A program made the position numbers and the translations under genes. From Kuschelorhynchus macadamiae (taxonomy: Eukaryota; Arthropoda; Insecta; Coleoptera; Curculionidae), in assembly GCA_030620095.1 (NCBI GenBank), contig JAUTXW010003824.1:434001-498000 (forward strand): a stretch of DNA of 64,000 bases, given 5' to 3'. Positions 35,411 to 47,491 of this stretch are shown piece after piece. How positions within the stretch are numbered: the first letter of the stretch is position 1; every line of letters begins with the position of its first letter. The notes beneath the pieces are model-generated. The model saw only the letters and a list, made by a program, of their open reading frames with translations, was not told the origin of the DNA and searched no databases.

Positions 35411-36173
35411 GCGTTAGAGCACACCGATATATACCTCATTTTATTAAATGGATCATTGTACATACGAAATCACAAAATATTACTTTATTTTTGCGGTCTC
35501 GACTTTTTTTATTTACAAAAAACTGGAAAAATTATTTTTTTTAAATTGTGTTTTCTTATGTTATTATAATTAAGCTATCGAGACTATTTTTTTTTTACTT
35601 AAAGCAGACATTTTGGCGCTTCTTCCCATGTAAAACATGATAGCTGTTATTTATTCTAAATATGGCTAAAACATCGATCAACTTGAAACTTTAAAAATTA
35701 TGTAAACAAGTTTTCACTAATCGAAAAAAATTTTTGTTTTTGGAAATTTTATATAACATGCAGAGAATCAAATGTAGACAAAATATTAAAAACGTTTTTA
35801 GTAGCAAAATAGTTAGTGTAGCTTTCATACTTTAGGTGCTACGATTTTTTAAAATGCGCGTAATTTAAAATTTTGGTTATAGTGGAGTAAATAATGGGTA
35901 ATTTTGTGTCGTTTTTTTTAATGAGTTTAGAACACGATCAAACCTATTGGGTATTGTTAGCCTTTTTTAACACTGTGAAAATTTAATTTTTTTTAAAATC
36001 GTGTTTTTTTATATTTCCCCTGTAATATATTCTTACCTTAATTCTTACCTAATTAATAATTTTTCCAGTTTTTTGTAAATAAAAAAAGTCGAGACCGCAA
36101 AAAATACTTGTGATTTCATATGTATAATGATCCATTTAATAAAATGAGGTATATACCGGTGTGTTCTAAAGCA
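35411..36173. repeat. Foldback element with arms of about 130 bp
   Basis: Left arm 35411-35540 and right arm about 36060-36173 are inverted complements. They share TACCTCATTTTATTAAATGG / CCATTTAATAAAATGAGGTA and GCGGTCTCGACTTTTTTTAT / its mirror. About 520 bp of non-coding sequence lies between them. It resembles a non-autonomous DNA element with long TIRs; the superfamily is unknown. Confidence 0.75.
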
Positions 36174-36254
36174 ATAAAAAATCGAGAAGGAAGCGACTTA
36201 TGCCCCGTTTTTTACTCCACTATGTGTTGTTTCAGAAAAAAATAAAAATTGTCA

Positions 36255-38415
36255 AGATTCAGGACAAAATGTGGGTTCTGGTACGATTTAATACATCTCG
36301 ATTTTTGACCTTTTTTGAGTTTTATTAGGAAGCTTACCTCAAATGTACTACATTTAAGCAAAAAAAAGCGTATATGCATTACAATTTTTCACGAAATAAT
36401 ACAAATTAGAATTGATTTGTCAAGTCGCACTACGGCACTTTTAACACATTTTATTTGAAATTCCGTTACATTTTATGCATGTGACTGTTGTTCTAAGTTA
36501 ATATATGTGTATTTTGAAAGATTTGTTTATTTCTAGTAGATATTTATTAAATCAGAAATGTTTTTTTTTTTAATTACGAATATGAATAATTCTCTAACAT
36601 AATATCTAACAAATGAAGTTTGTTTTGTATCTAAACTTTGCTAACTTAATAGAGTTGTTAAGAAATACTCGTCACAGGTATTTTGTCACAAGTACGAGCT
36701 AAGAACAGTTTGTAAAAGGTATTGGATCTCAAACATATCGGTTATCGCGTTATCCATCGAACGAAAAAGCTCTTCGGGCTTCGGCTTTTGTCGGCGGGCC
36801 GTCGGACGGCAGCGTGGAAAAAGCCCCACCCATAATGTTTTATTTACAGTTGAATCGGTCGGCTTCTGTGTGTCTTTCTTTAACACACTCAGTTTTTAAA
36901 CAACGAAATAAACTGAATTATAACAACTGCATTACTACTGTATATATTACCAAGTATATTCGCTGTGACTGAAACGCTTGTCACAGGTATTTTATTCTAT
37001 TCTGCTCCTGCTCCGCTAAACCAGTATTTCTATATGACTAGTATTTTTCCTACAAAAGGAACGATATCGTAAGTAGAAATAAGAAATCTACGAATTAGAT
37101 TATTCGCAAATCAGGCGAACATATTAACATATTTTAGATTTGATAGTTTTAATAGGTGAATCTTAAAATATTTAGCACAAAAAAGATTAAAAATAATAAA
37201 TGACAAAGCGAGTTTTATGACAAAAATACCAAGGTCGTTTTAAATATAAAGGAAATTTATAAATTTATAAGCTTAAAAACGAAATTTGTAAAAATGTGAG
37301 CCAATTTGTTCATTTACTTTTTTCGAATAATTAGTGTTTTGATGACATATATAATCATAATCAACGTGCCGCGAGCTGCGGTACTCGAAACCGCCGTTTA
37401 GTCACGGTTTCAACGACTCGAGCCTCCAAGCCGGGAAAAGTATTTTGTCACAGGTATCTGTAACAAGTATGGACTTGGAACAGGAACAGGACGTACCTGT
37501 TACAACAAAATACTGATTTTCGTCATCTCTATAACTTAACTGCATGACATTTAGTCAGCCGGTAAGCGCTGTTGCCAAAGTAAATTTTGTTATATTCTTT
37601 GATGTGCCAGTAATATTTTTTTTATATAGATGGGTTGGTGCAAGTCAGAGTGGAAAGAAATTATCATTAAAGCAAAAATATTTAGGGTCAGTTTCCATTA
37701 AGTAGGCAACCAGTTCTACACATATTGTGTCAGAAGGGAAATTGAACATTTATTTGGTTTTATTATCGTTATTTTAGTATTTTTTGACTTATAATTAACA
37801 AAAATACGGATTAAGTTAGGTTAGTATTGGTTAGGGTCGCTGTAATGAAAGCGCGCGTTAGCGTACCAACAAAATTCGGGGTCTACATTCAAACAAGGTT
37901 TTTTTTTTAACAAAACTTATACTGTTAGGTGGATGTGTTCCGTTAGCGTTAGGTTAGCCCAAGTTGGTCGATAAAACCGTGATTAAAGCCATAAAATCAC
38001 ATGCTAAAATCATATCTGAAATATGCGCGCACTCTAAAGTACCGTGATTGACGATAGCGATTTAGGGTCCTGTGGTTCATACCGGGTTAGGTTTGTTAAT
38101 AAACCGTTTTGTTTAAATTTAGGAATACTATCTGTTGTATATTTAAGAAAAAAAACTAAGTAAGTTTGGCAACAGTGCATATAATTTAGAATCTGTATTT
38201 TGTCAAACACTTCATAATTGACAGTTTTGCATTGGAAAAGCAGTGAAATTTCTGAAGTTTCTTGGATATTTATGGAAAGTTTTGTGATTTTTTTTAATAA
38301 AAAAACGCTTCATCCACGTATTTTTTTGCTTAAATATAGTAAATTTAAGGTAAGCTTCCTAACAAAACCAAAAAAGGTAAAAAATCAAGATGTATTAAAT
38401 AGTACCAGACCCCAA
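36255..38415. repeat. Pair of inverted repeats (about 110 bp) separated by 2 kb
   Basis: 36255-36372 and 38318-38415 are diverged reverse complements. Both contain a TCTGGTAC(G/T)ATTTAATACATC block, then GATTTTT(G/T)ACCTTTTTT, then TAGGAAGCTTACCT. The interior holds no recognisable gene. It may be a decayed DNA element, or two independent copies of one small repeat in opposite orientation. Confidence 0.6.
36373..38317. other. No gene recognised between the inverted repeats
   Basis: AT-rich. The ORF at 36686-36886 (minus) shows no family resemblance. Confidence 0.45.
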
Positions 38416-38739
38416 AATACGTCCTTCTCCGGAATCAGAAGAACGAAGGACAAATACGGTAAAATCAACCAAAATCCAGGACGTCTTTTCAAATACAGGA
38501 CAGTTGGCAACCCTAACTTGCGTACAGATTTATATTTTTAGTTTTTTAGACCTTTAGGAATATTTTTCGAATTTTTGAGCTTGGTAATAATATACATGAA
38601 AGGTAATTTGATCATAATATTTTTATTCGATAATAGATGGCAACACAAACTAGTATAATATATTTTTTTAATTTTTAAGGCGATTTTAGAGTTTTATGTA
38701 TTTGATTAAATTTGCAAGATGTGTCAGATCAAAAATTCT

Positions 38740-38905
38740 TTTCTCCAGGGTAAATATTTTTCCCCAGAAAAAAATTTCCCCAAAAAATCCCCCGAAGAAA
38801 AAAATCCCCCGAAGAAAAAAAATCCCCCGAAGAAATAAAAATCCCCTAATTTTTGGGGAAAATCCCCTAATTTTTGGGGAAAATCCCCTAATCTGGCAAC
38901 CCTAA
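38740..38905. repeat. Short tandem repeats of CCCCNAANAAAA and AATCCCCTAATTTTTGGGG
   Basis: Repeats of AAATCCCCCGAAGAAAAA and then two to three copies of AAAATCCCCTAATTTTTGGGG. The array ends at TAATCTGGCAACCCTAA, a phrase whose reverse complement (GGTTGCCAGAT) begins other repeat-like segments here. The ORF across it is an artefact. Confidence 0.8.
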
Positions 38906-38959
38906 GACCATTTATTGAACCGTTAAGCCGGTGACGTCACTACTTTAAACGTGAATTCT

Positions 38960-39600
38960 TCCGTCGCTCTGTCTGCCTGTCAGTTCGCGGCATAGCTTAA
39001 ATAATACTTAGCCGATTGATATCAAATTTTTATAAAAAATTACTTTTTTGGTAAAAATCCAATATGGCGAAAGAAAATGACGGCCTTGTGTTAAAAACAA
39101 ATATTAAAAAACTACTTATCTAATTTATCTAAAATTTTGTACACATATTAAAGTATTATGTTGGAATCCACTGGTAAAATTTTGGTACGAATCCAAGATG
39201 GCGAAACAAAATGGCGGAAAAATAATTTTTTTTTATAAAATCAACGTAAAATAATCTTGTTCATTTGACTTTAAATTTTGCAGAACAATTGAATGGTATA
39301 TAGGGATAAACTGGTAAGTATTCAACATGACGTAAGAAAATGGCGCTATGTGTCAATGTAAAAACTACTTATTGAATTTATTTTCAATTATGCCCAAAAG
39401 TCAAGTGTGATATAGATAGAAAGGAACTGGTATAATATTGGTAGGAATCCAATATTTTGCCAGATGGAACAAAATAGCGCCCAATAAAAATGTTTGAAAA
39501 GATACTATATATAACACATATTATACTGTGACTATGTACTGAAGTAAATTGGAATTAGGTCACGCTTCACTATTCCTAACAAATGGCAAAAAAATATAAC
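38960..39600. repeat. Diverged tandem repeat, units of about 120-130 bp
   Basis: Recurring blocks of CAATATGGCGAAAGAAAATG / CAAGATGGCGAAACAAAATGG plus ACTTATCTAATTTATC and GGTA(C/G)GAATCCAA at about 39060, 39190, 39330 and 39450. The same wording (GTAAAAATCCAATACGGC) recurs at 44820, so it is a dispersed family. Confidence 0.65.
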
Positions 39601-40660
39601 GAGGGAAGATCCAGGTAAAGGAAGGTAATCGATTTTTTTACAAACGTTTCTGTGTTTAACACAATTTATGTAACCATTTTTGCTCATAAATTAGGGATTG
39701 ATATTTTACATTTTAACAAAATTAAGATGCATACTAGGACTCATCCCGAACAATATAACTACAACAAGCATAAACATATGTAAATATACATATGTACAAT
39801 AGTATACACTAATAATGCCTTAAAATAAATATATTAAGTACGACATTACGAAATAATTATTTATTAAACTGTTGAGTATAGTTCAAAGGAATTTCAAATG
39901 CGAAAGCAGAAAGTAGAAAATTATAAAATGAAATAGTATCAAATGCAAAGCAAATTAATGCAAAACACTTTGATGTATACAGAGGTAGTTATAAACTCAT
40001 TTAAATAAACGGTATTTAAATTAACAAGAGACAAATGCAAAAATGCATTTGAAATGGGAAAATGTATGCTTCTCGAAATGTACGTATACTTAAACAAAGA
40101 GTTGATCTACTAATTTATTTTTATATTGGATGTGCCGAAATTTCACATTAAACGCATCAACTGACAAAAATGTGTAAGTTTCCTCGGCGCGGCGGTTGAC
40201 CCAAAATTTGCCAACGGAAGCCGTATCTTACCTATGCGCCCCTATGCAAATTCAATCGGGAACACTCTGGAAAAACTCGCCTCCCTTTATAACCACGAGG
40301 AGATCGCGAGCCGCTAGCCTCGTGATCCAACGAAACGAAATCTTCGGAGACGCTGTGCGAGGCATCGATAGTGCGACATCAACGATCGACGACGATCAAC
40401 ATGAATTTAAAGGAAATTAAAACAATATAAATTATTTAATATTTTCTGTTTGGAAATATTTATTGGGGGGTCATTGACCATATGACCTAATGGAGGAGCC
40501 GCCACTGCCGGTTTTTAACAACGCTTCTACTGTTCTGGAGATTACTTAGAACAGGTAGACCTGCTAGTAGTAATAATAACAGATCTATTTTAATTATTGT
40601 TATTGCTATGATAACAGAAATCAATACAAAATAATACTTGTCAAAAAAAGTTTTTAAGTT
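39601..40660. other. No gene recognised; may include BEL leader or LTR remnants
   Basis: A GC-richer island at 40180-40400 has an ORF (40196-40420) without recognisable homology. The stretch just upstream of the BEL gag remnant could be its leader, but no LTR pair or primer-binding site could be defined. Confidence 0.35.
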
Positions 40661-40916
40661 TTCAATTATGGGGACCGAGACAATGGAGGCTCATCAGATT
40701 GATAAAAAAATCATAAGGAAGGACAATGTTGCCTCACCTGCAGGAATATGTGAAGGAGAAGAAATACTGAGGCAAATAGAAAATAAAGAACACGGTATGT
40801 GTGTTTTCGAGGAATTTGAAGTGAAGGTGAATTGGGAAGATATGGAAAAGGAATTGAGCGGGGTACGACATTATAAAGAGAACATAATAAAATATAAACG
40901 TAAAATGTCTTGTGTT

Positions 40917-42616
40917 CGAGCCTAGTCGCATATGTATTGGAGCAAAGGAATTAGTAAGAGATATTTATTTTTGTTACCTAGTATTTATTGTACATAACAT
41001 AAATTCAACAAATACAACTACGTTTATTTGATAGTATGTGGTATTAATAATTAATCAACCATATTCCTTATCTATATCACTAACAATAATAATGATTATA
41101 AAAAAATATTTTTGTTAGGCTTGTCGCATATTAATTGGACCATAAAAATTTGAATAATTTGCCACTGTTACAACTGATTACAGTCACCTTTTTGTTTTAA
41201 AACTGCATCAAGTCTTGCTTGCATGGTGTCTACTAATGTTTTACAAAAATTTTGGTTGGAAGTTATCCCAGATTTCCAGAATTTTGTCCTTTAATTCGGG
41301 AATGGTGCGGACAGGACTGGTTCGTAGAGCTTTTTTATTTGATGCCACAGTGTTTCGATAGGCGGTAAGTCGGGGATACTAGATGGCCATTTTAAAACAG
41401 GAATATTCATTTCTTGCAGCCATAATGTTATGGTTTTGGCGGTATGGCATGCTGCGCCGTCTTGCTGGAATATGAATCCTCCCTCTAGCAACTGAATCTC
41501 CTCAAAAGAAGTAATTAGTTCTTCTTGTAAAATTGACTTATACTTTACAGCATTGACGGTATCATTAATAAAAAGAAGACGACAAACCCCTTGTGAACAC
41601 ATACTTCCCCATACCATGATGGAGGCTGGAAATTTAACTTTTTTCTTGAGGCAGTCTTTATGATATTCCTCCCCTTGCGTTCGGATAATTCGAATTCGTA
41701 AATCATAACACATATTTCAAATTTAGACTCGTCGCTCCATATAACAGAATCCCACTGACGTTGTGACCAGCTTTTTTGCTCCTTTGCCCACAAAAGTCGA
41801 TTTCTTTTTTGTTTTTACGACAAAAGCGGCTTTTCCTTGGCCTAAAATGAAAACATTTAATTTTTTTTTATTTTGCTATAAACTTACTTTGTAGAAGCGA
41901 TATTTCATTTTCTTCATATTTCTCAATCAGATGTCTTTTGAAATGCGTTTACCAATTGCATCTACCCATTTTACAGCTAACTCCCGTGATGAAGCTCGAC
42001 GATCTTGTTTAATTAGTGAACGGAGAGCCCGCTTATCTCTTTCTGTACTTTACGAAGAACGTCCAGACTTCGCTTTAAACCGAACATTTCCGCTTTTTTT
42101 GAATTGGAAAATAATATTTCTTATTGTCCCTTGAGAAATGTTTAGATTTTTTGCAATACCGTGTCCAGAGAGACCATTTTTGTGGGCACTAATAATGGAA
42201 TTTCCCATATCATAGAGAGTGCTTTTCCGCGAACCATTTTGACAACTAAACAGTTTCAAAGACTCAAATATTAATGTCATCTTTGTTTTCAATTATTTTT
42301 AAAGCCCACTCGATTAGATATTTACCTTAATAAATTTTGTATCAGATGTCACTAAGTAATCACGCGGTTTTATCTGAGTGCATGCGTTTATGGCCCAATT
42401 AATATGCTCCAAGCCTAACAAAAATATATTTTTCTAATCATTATTATTGTTAGTGATATAGATATGCGATATTGTTAATTAATTGTTAATACCACATACT
42501 ATCAAATAAACGTAGTTGCATTTGTTGAAGTTATGTTACATGCAGTAAATACTAGGTGACAAAAATAAAATTATTTTAAATATGCCCTGGGTCCAATACA
42601 TATGCGACTGTGCTCG
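40917..42616 (-). mobile_element. Tc1/mariner (Tc1-type, DD34E) transposon with long IR/DR terminal repeats
   Basis: Inverted repeats of about 220 bp lie at 40917-41140 and 42394-42616. Each carries two copies of a probable transposase site. The outer site is GTCGCATATGTATTGGA (40925-40941; mirrored at 42592-42608). The inner site is GTCGCATATTAATTGGA (41123-41139; mirrored with changes at 42394-42410). A TA follows the right end at 42617-42618, and the left flank reads TT, so the TA duplication is probable but imperfect. The minus-strand transposase gene is broken. It is inserted in a BEL gag sequence. Confidence 0.9.
41291..42292 (-). pseudogene. Tc1-type transposase, DD34E, frameshifted
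   Basis: The N-terminal frame (42292-42050) has a paired-like helix-turn-helix with IISAHKNGLSGHGIAKNLNI and SQGTIRNII. After breaks, WAKEQKSWSQRQWDSVIWSD carries the first catalytic Asp (41793-41545). The frame 41713-41291 has MVWGSMCSQGV, FQQDGAACHTA (second Asp) and WPSSIPDLPPIETLWHQIK (Glu). There are 34 residues between the second Asp and the Glu, which defines the Tc1 type. All three catalytic residues survive, but there are at least three frame breaks. Confidence 0.9.
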
Positions 42617-42960
42617 TATATAAAAATAGACATATACCTGGACTTGTTAAGGACAGCGAAAACCAATTTTTGACAGAAATCTCAAAATTTGGTTAAGTGT
42701 TTGGGGACAAATTAAGAAAATCGAAGAAGTTCCCAAATAAATTTAGATGGTAAATTCCAGTATTTACTTCAGTCTACAGAAGAATGTTTCCATGCAAGAA
42801 ATTTAATGAACATGGTGGCTGGGGATCCAGTACAGTTGCGGAAAGCTACCTTGAAAATTCTGCAGAAAATAAAAAAAAAATAGCATCCAAAATTCTGGGT
42901 GAAACGGGAGAAACTTTGGACGAGACCCGAAAAAAAATTAAACAAAGCCATCAGACGACC

Positions 42961-44639
42961 AGTTTAAATAATAAAAACAATGTATTGACTACAAATTTAG
43001 CAAACGTGTTTGTTTCGTCAGGAATTTATTTTAAAGATTGTACAATTAATATTTATTATAAATAATTTTTCATGTTTTATAGTTTTTAATAAAATAATTT
43101 TTAATTAATAATTAAAAAATAATGAATCAGTGAAAATACGTGCGGTAATAAAAAGGAGTGCGGTAATGAAGCTCTTAACTCACGCAAAATGCGGGGTTCA
43201 GAGCTTTTTAACTCACGGTCGTAGATAAAGTAATGAACATGTTTGCGTAAGCAATGCCTTAGAGTAAGAATAAAAATAAAGTTCTTTATTTACATATTTA
43301 GCCACTGCGAAGATTACCTCACAGGTATAAGGTCGATCGTACGACGATGCCAAGCCTAGCCAGCAACACCAGTATATATACCAATTTATGTTACGGTGAA
43401 TATGTTTAAACATGATGCAATAAAATTTTCATATAAAGAATAGTAATGTTTTTCCAGTATTAGTTTCTAAGCATTATAAAGAAATTACTTTTATTGCAAA
43501 ATAGTAAAATACAAACTAAAATACCCAAAGCCTAAGATCAGATTACACCAGTAACAAGAGTTTTAGTTAAATATGGCAAACCCGATCGACAACTCCACGT
43601 ATTAGAACATCTTACTGTGCTATTAGACCATCGCACTTTCATTGACAACGGCTCCTTATATTAAAAAAGTATAATAGGCTACAGTACAGATTGTTACAGG
43701 GACATGTGACCGGCGTGGCTTAAAAACCAATAGCGGGTTGTGGAACTACAATAAATTTTAACATTAAAGAAATTAATTTGTTAAAAAATATTTTATTAGA
43801 TACCAAGCTTTCTTAGCGACACTACTGCATGTGTTTTAATGTATTATTGCGTATTTGTTGATATGGTTCAAATCTTCTAATTATATGTTGTCTTACTTCA
43901 AGAAGCAGTGTTCTAAAGGTGCGGTGACATTAGAAGAACATTGATTTTTTTAAAAATTTAATAAAGAGGTTTTATTTACTTTATCTTGGACATTGCGAAA
44001 CTAGGAGCTTTAGTTGACCTAACTATGGTGCGGCAATATGAGTTTGTAAAAAAATGGCTGTTTCAGTTTGGAATTTTCTTTTAATCACGAAGTAAACAGC
44101 AAGATGTCCTTTTCCAGGAGACATGTCTAATGGTCACATGACGTATTGACCAATCCGGTTTAGTATAATAGAACGTTTATTTCGTCGCAGGTCATGTGAT
44201 AATCCTTAGAAGCAAAATGATACAAGAAAGATTCTGAGGTGATTTTTTTGACGATTACAATAGTTTTTCCCATCAGAGAATTATAATAATTATAGAATAT
44301 ATCTATACTATATTAAAATAGTCAAAAGTCGCCTCACGCTCAAAAAAACGTATTGCGAGTTCGAAAATCACTAGATTTTGGATGAAATCTGGGGAAATAA
44401 TAAAAAAAGTTTCGGATGATTTCGAGTCTTTTTTTAATTTCCACTTGAGTTGGGCCAATTTTGTGTAAGGTAAAGGAATTTAAATGGTGACTCTTTGGGC
44501 ATTGAAAGTAAAAAATGTGTTCGTAAACATGTTCTAAACTGGTTAGAATTTAAGATTTAGGATATTAAATATTAAAAAAAAATCTTTTATTTTTTAAATT
44601 TTAGCTATTAACATTGACTATTCTATTCTTAACTTATAG
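42961..44639. other. No gene recognised
   Basis: AT-rich. ORFs are short and lack recognisable motifs. GTGCGGTAATAAAA / GTGCGGTAATGAAG at about 43140-43170 is a small local duplication. Confidence 0.45.
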
Positions 44640-46040
44640 CGCTCGCTTTTTTTACTTTACTCGCAAGAGGAAAGTATTCTAGTTGCAAAAAAACATGTTT
44701 TCTCAGTTCCGTCGATTAGTCTGTATGTCTGTCCGCAACAAAGCTCAAGAACTGCTTGTCCTATTTACTTTAAGTTTTGGCTAAAAATTAAAGGTCATCT
44801 GATGATGACGTGGTAACATTTTGGTAAAAATCCAATACGGCTGAACAAAATACTGAAATGTTAAAAAAATATTACTAAAAACTGCTTATCCATTTTATCC
44901 TAATTTTGCAGAAAAATACGCCCTAATAAAATGTTATAAAAGTCGAGGCAGAAAACTACTGCATCGATTATGTTCAAATTTTGCTCAAAAATTAAATATT
45001 ATATAAGGATGAAATGGTAAAAATGTTGAGACAAATTCAAAATGGGGGAACAAAACGTTGGCCTAATTAAATGTTTAAAAATATCTGAAAAAGGTACTTA
45101 TCGGATTGACTGATTGATGACATCCCCATTTTGAATATTTATTACTAAAAATGTATAAATAGCACACTTAATACCGATTTTTAATCAAATCTGTATAAAT
45201 GTTAAAATTCGCTCGCAATCTAAGCATTCCTATCATTTTTTAAATATTTACTAAAAATATTTGATATGTATTCTCAAATCTGTACAAATGTTAAAATTTC
45301 GCCGCCATGTTGGCACTGCAATCTTGAATTTTTAAAATGTTGACAAAAATTCACCATGTGCAGTGTTAAATACCCCTAAATGCCGAATTTTAATCAAATC
45401 TGCAAACATTTTGAAATTAGTGTGCTATGTTGGTGCCGCCATTTTTAATTCTCAAATATTGACTAAAATTTCATAACTTACATTCTTAAATACTTCTAGA
45501 TATATATATTTCAGCCGAATCTGTACAAATGACAAAATTCGTTGGTTATACTCGCTCCACCATTTTGATTTTTGTTGTGCATTTTTAAACAATCCCCACA
45601 AATTTTAAAATCATCCGTCTGATTTCTAAACGTTAATTAACAGATTTTAATCAAATCTGCAAATATTTTGAAATTAGTGTGCTATGTTGGTGCCGCCATT
45701 TTTTCTCAAATATTGACTAAAATTTCATAACTTACATTCTTAAATACTTCTAGATATATATATATATATATATATATTTCAGCCGAATCTGTACAAATGA
45801 CAAAATTCGTTGGCTATATTCGCTCCACCATTTTGATTCTTGTTGTGCATTTTTAAACAATCCCCACAAATTTTAAAATCATCCGTCCGATTTCTAAACG
45901 TTGACTAAAAAAAATCGGATTTTTTATATCCGAAAGTTTATGCATGTCAAATTTGAAAATAATCGGTAATGGAAGTTACAAGATTTGAACCAGACATGCA
46001 AACATACAATCAGACGAGCAGGAAACCGCATTAAAAGCGT
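44640..46040. repeat. Dispersed repeat region with GTCTGTATGTCTGTCCGC start
   Basis: Begins TTTACTTTACTCGCAAGAGGAAAG then GTCTGTATGTCTGTCCGC at 44728. It contains repeated blocks such as AATCAAATCTGTACAAATGTTAAAATTCG and GTTGGTGCCGCCATTTTT, and ends near a roughly inverted CAGACATGCAAACATACAATC at 45990. Segments resemble 38960-39600 and 21040-21130. Non-coding; class unknown. Confidence 0.6.
45387..45902. repeat. 257-bp tandem duplication
   Basis: The segment starting ATTTTAATCAAATCTGCAAA occurs at 45387-45643 and again at 45644-45902. The copies share GTGCTATGTTGGTGCCGCC and TTAAACAATCCCCACAAATT. They differ mainly by an expanded (AT)n in the second copy (about 45753-45777), so the duplication is fairly recent. 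Confidence 0.93.
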
Positions 46041-46551
46041 TGGTTATAGTTTAAAACTCTTACAATAGTATTCATTAAAGAAGTTTAAATTAAATAAACA
46101 AGGTCTAACTTGACAGTTACAGGTTTAAGATGACATTTTTAATAACTCAACAAATAATTTTTCCAAATGTCACAATTACAAAATGACAGTGACATCAGGC
46201 AAACATAACTAGAAACTAAAGTTTAATAATATATAAATAATTAATTTCTTTTCAACTTACCTAACTTATTGGTTTGATTTTAATAGTGAAATAGGGAACG
46301 ATTATTTCTTTGATATTTATAAAAGTACCTCTTTGCCTCATTAAGGAATAGGTAAGAATCCTTCCTTTTGTCAACGATAATGAAGCATGGCCCATTTCTT
46401 CATTTTCGTACATCAAATATTTTAACAGGTCGTCATTTTGTTTCCCCATATTGAATTCATACCAATATTTTTTTGTACCAGACGTAATTTTTGGGGAAAA
46501 TTAAATAAAATTAAAGTTAATCGAGTAAGTGGATTTTTTAGCTATACCGTG

Positions 46552-46619
46552 TAACAGTTTAATTTTGTTATAAGTGCATTTCATTTAACAGTTTAATTTT
46601 GTTATAAGTGCATTTCATT
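46552..46619. repeat. 34-bp exact tandem duplication
   Basis: Two copies of a 34-bp unit (TAACAGTTTAATTTTGTTAT onward), at 46552-46585 and 46586-46619. Confidence 0.9.
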
Positions 46620-47491
46620 GTATGATTAATTTAATATTATAATCTACTACTTTAGTATTAAGTTTAGTGATTAATATGTACGCCTTGTTGGTTTGATACC
46701 TTAGATTATAGTAGTTTTCTTATTAGAAGCGGTTACATTGTTCATATTTAAGCGAAATATAAATTCAACACCTTTTGCAGCAAATTTCGGTACACACAGT
46801 GTCACCTCTCGATAAGTAGTTAATTTTGTACCTATATCTGAACTCAAGTTATAAAGGGATAATTTTCAGTAAATGGTATAAGTTTAGCGTTCGTTCATAG
46901 ATCTCGCCAAAAAAAAATCAGTTCAAATATAATTGTTGGATTTATTTAATTTTGCCGAATTTAATAATTATATACTGTATAAGAAAAACTTCAAATTGCA
47001 CTTTAGACAAACCATTTATTTCCCATATATTTTACAGAGTAGTTATAAATTAAATTTTATTAATTTTGAAAACCTGTTTTCGAGTCCTTTATACAAGTCT
47101 TGGGATTTTCGTTTTCCTTGGCTAGATATGCTGCATTTTTAGATTCGAGCGTATATTTTGTATAACTCTTCTGTCGCTGTAAAAAAAAAACCAAATCATT
47201 AGTACCCCAATAAATTCTTTGATATAAAGTCGATATTATGTATTAATATTGAACTGTAAATACTTGTATTAAAAAAAAGGTTGCCTTGATAAATATTTCT
47301 TTTCAGATATACATAGGATTATTTTTAGACTATAGATACTATATATACACCACTTCATACTTTCTCTTAAATCTACATTTTATTATTCGTGTTTCCTTTT
47401 GCTGTGAATATGTAACATATAAAGGTATTTTCATTTAAGTTAGACATAAATAAACCAAAGGTATTTCTCGATTCAATATTAATATTCTTAC

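Larger units (their letters stand above)
40668..42960 (+). pseudogene. BEL/Pao retrotransposon gag remnant, split by a Tc1 element
   Basis: The first part, 40668-40916, begins MGTETMEAH and includes VNWEDMEKELSGVRHYKENI, resembling the N-terminal helical region of BEL gag. The second part, 42617-42960, reads on after the insert: IFDRNLKIWLSVWGQIKKIE, then after a frame shift LDGKFQYLLQST and ARNLMNMVAGD. The block F.GNLK.W..FWGQF.KI....KFQYL is the hallmark of the DUF1759/gag region of BEL/Pao elements. Frames are broken on both sides, and no protease, RT or integrase is seen. Assignment rests on motif recognition only. Confidence 0.6.

Noticed and set aside
38218..38905. Plus-strand ORFs of 69-107 codons
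   Set aside because: One overlaps the right member of an inverted repeat pair and the other is an artefact of CCCC/AAAA tandem repeats.
41931..42134. Plus-strand 67-codon ORF
   Set aside because: It is antisense to the Tc1-type transposase linker, whose residues are recognisable on the minus strand.
46261..46449. Minus-strand 62-codon ORF as a small gene or exon following the 47492-47642 candidate
   Set aside because: No acceptor lies upstream in a usable phase, it stops exactly before a GTAAGT-like site, and the sequence resembles no family I know.
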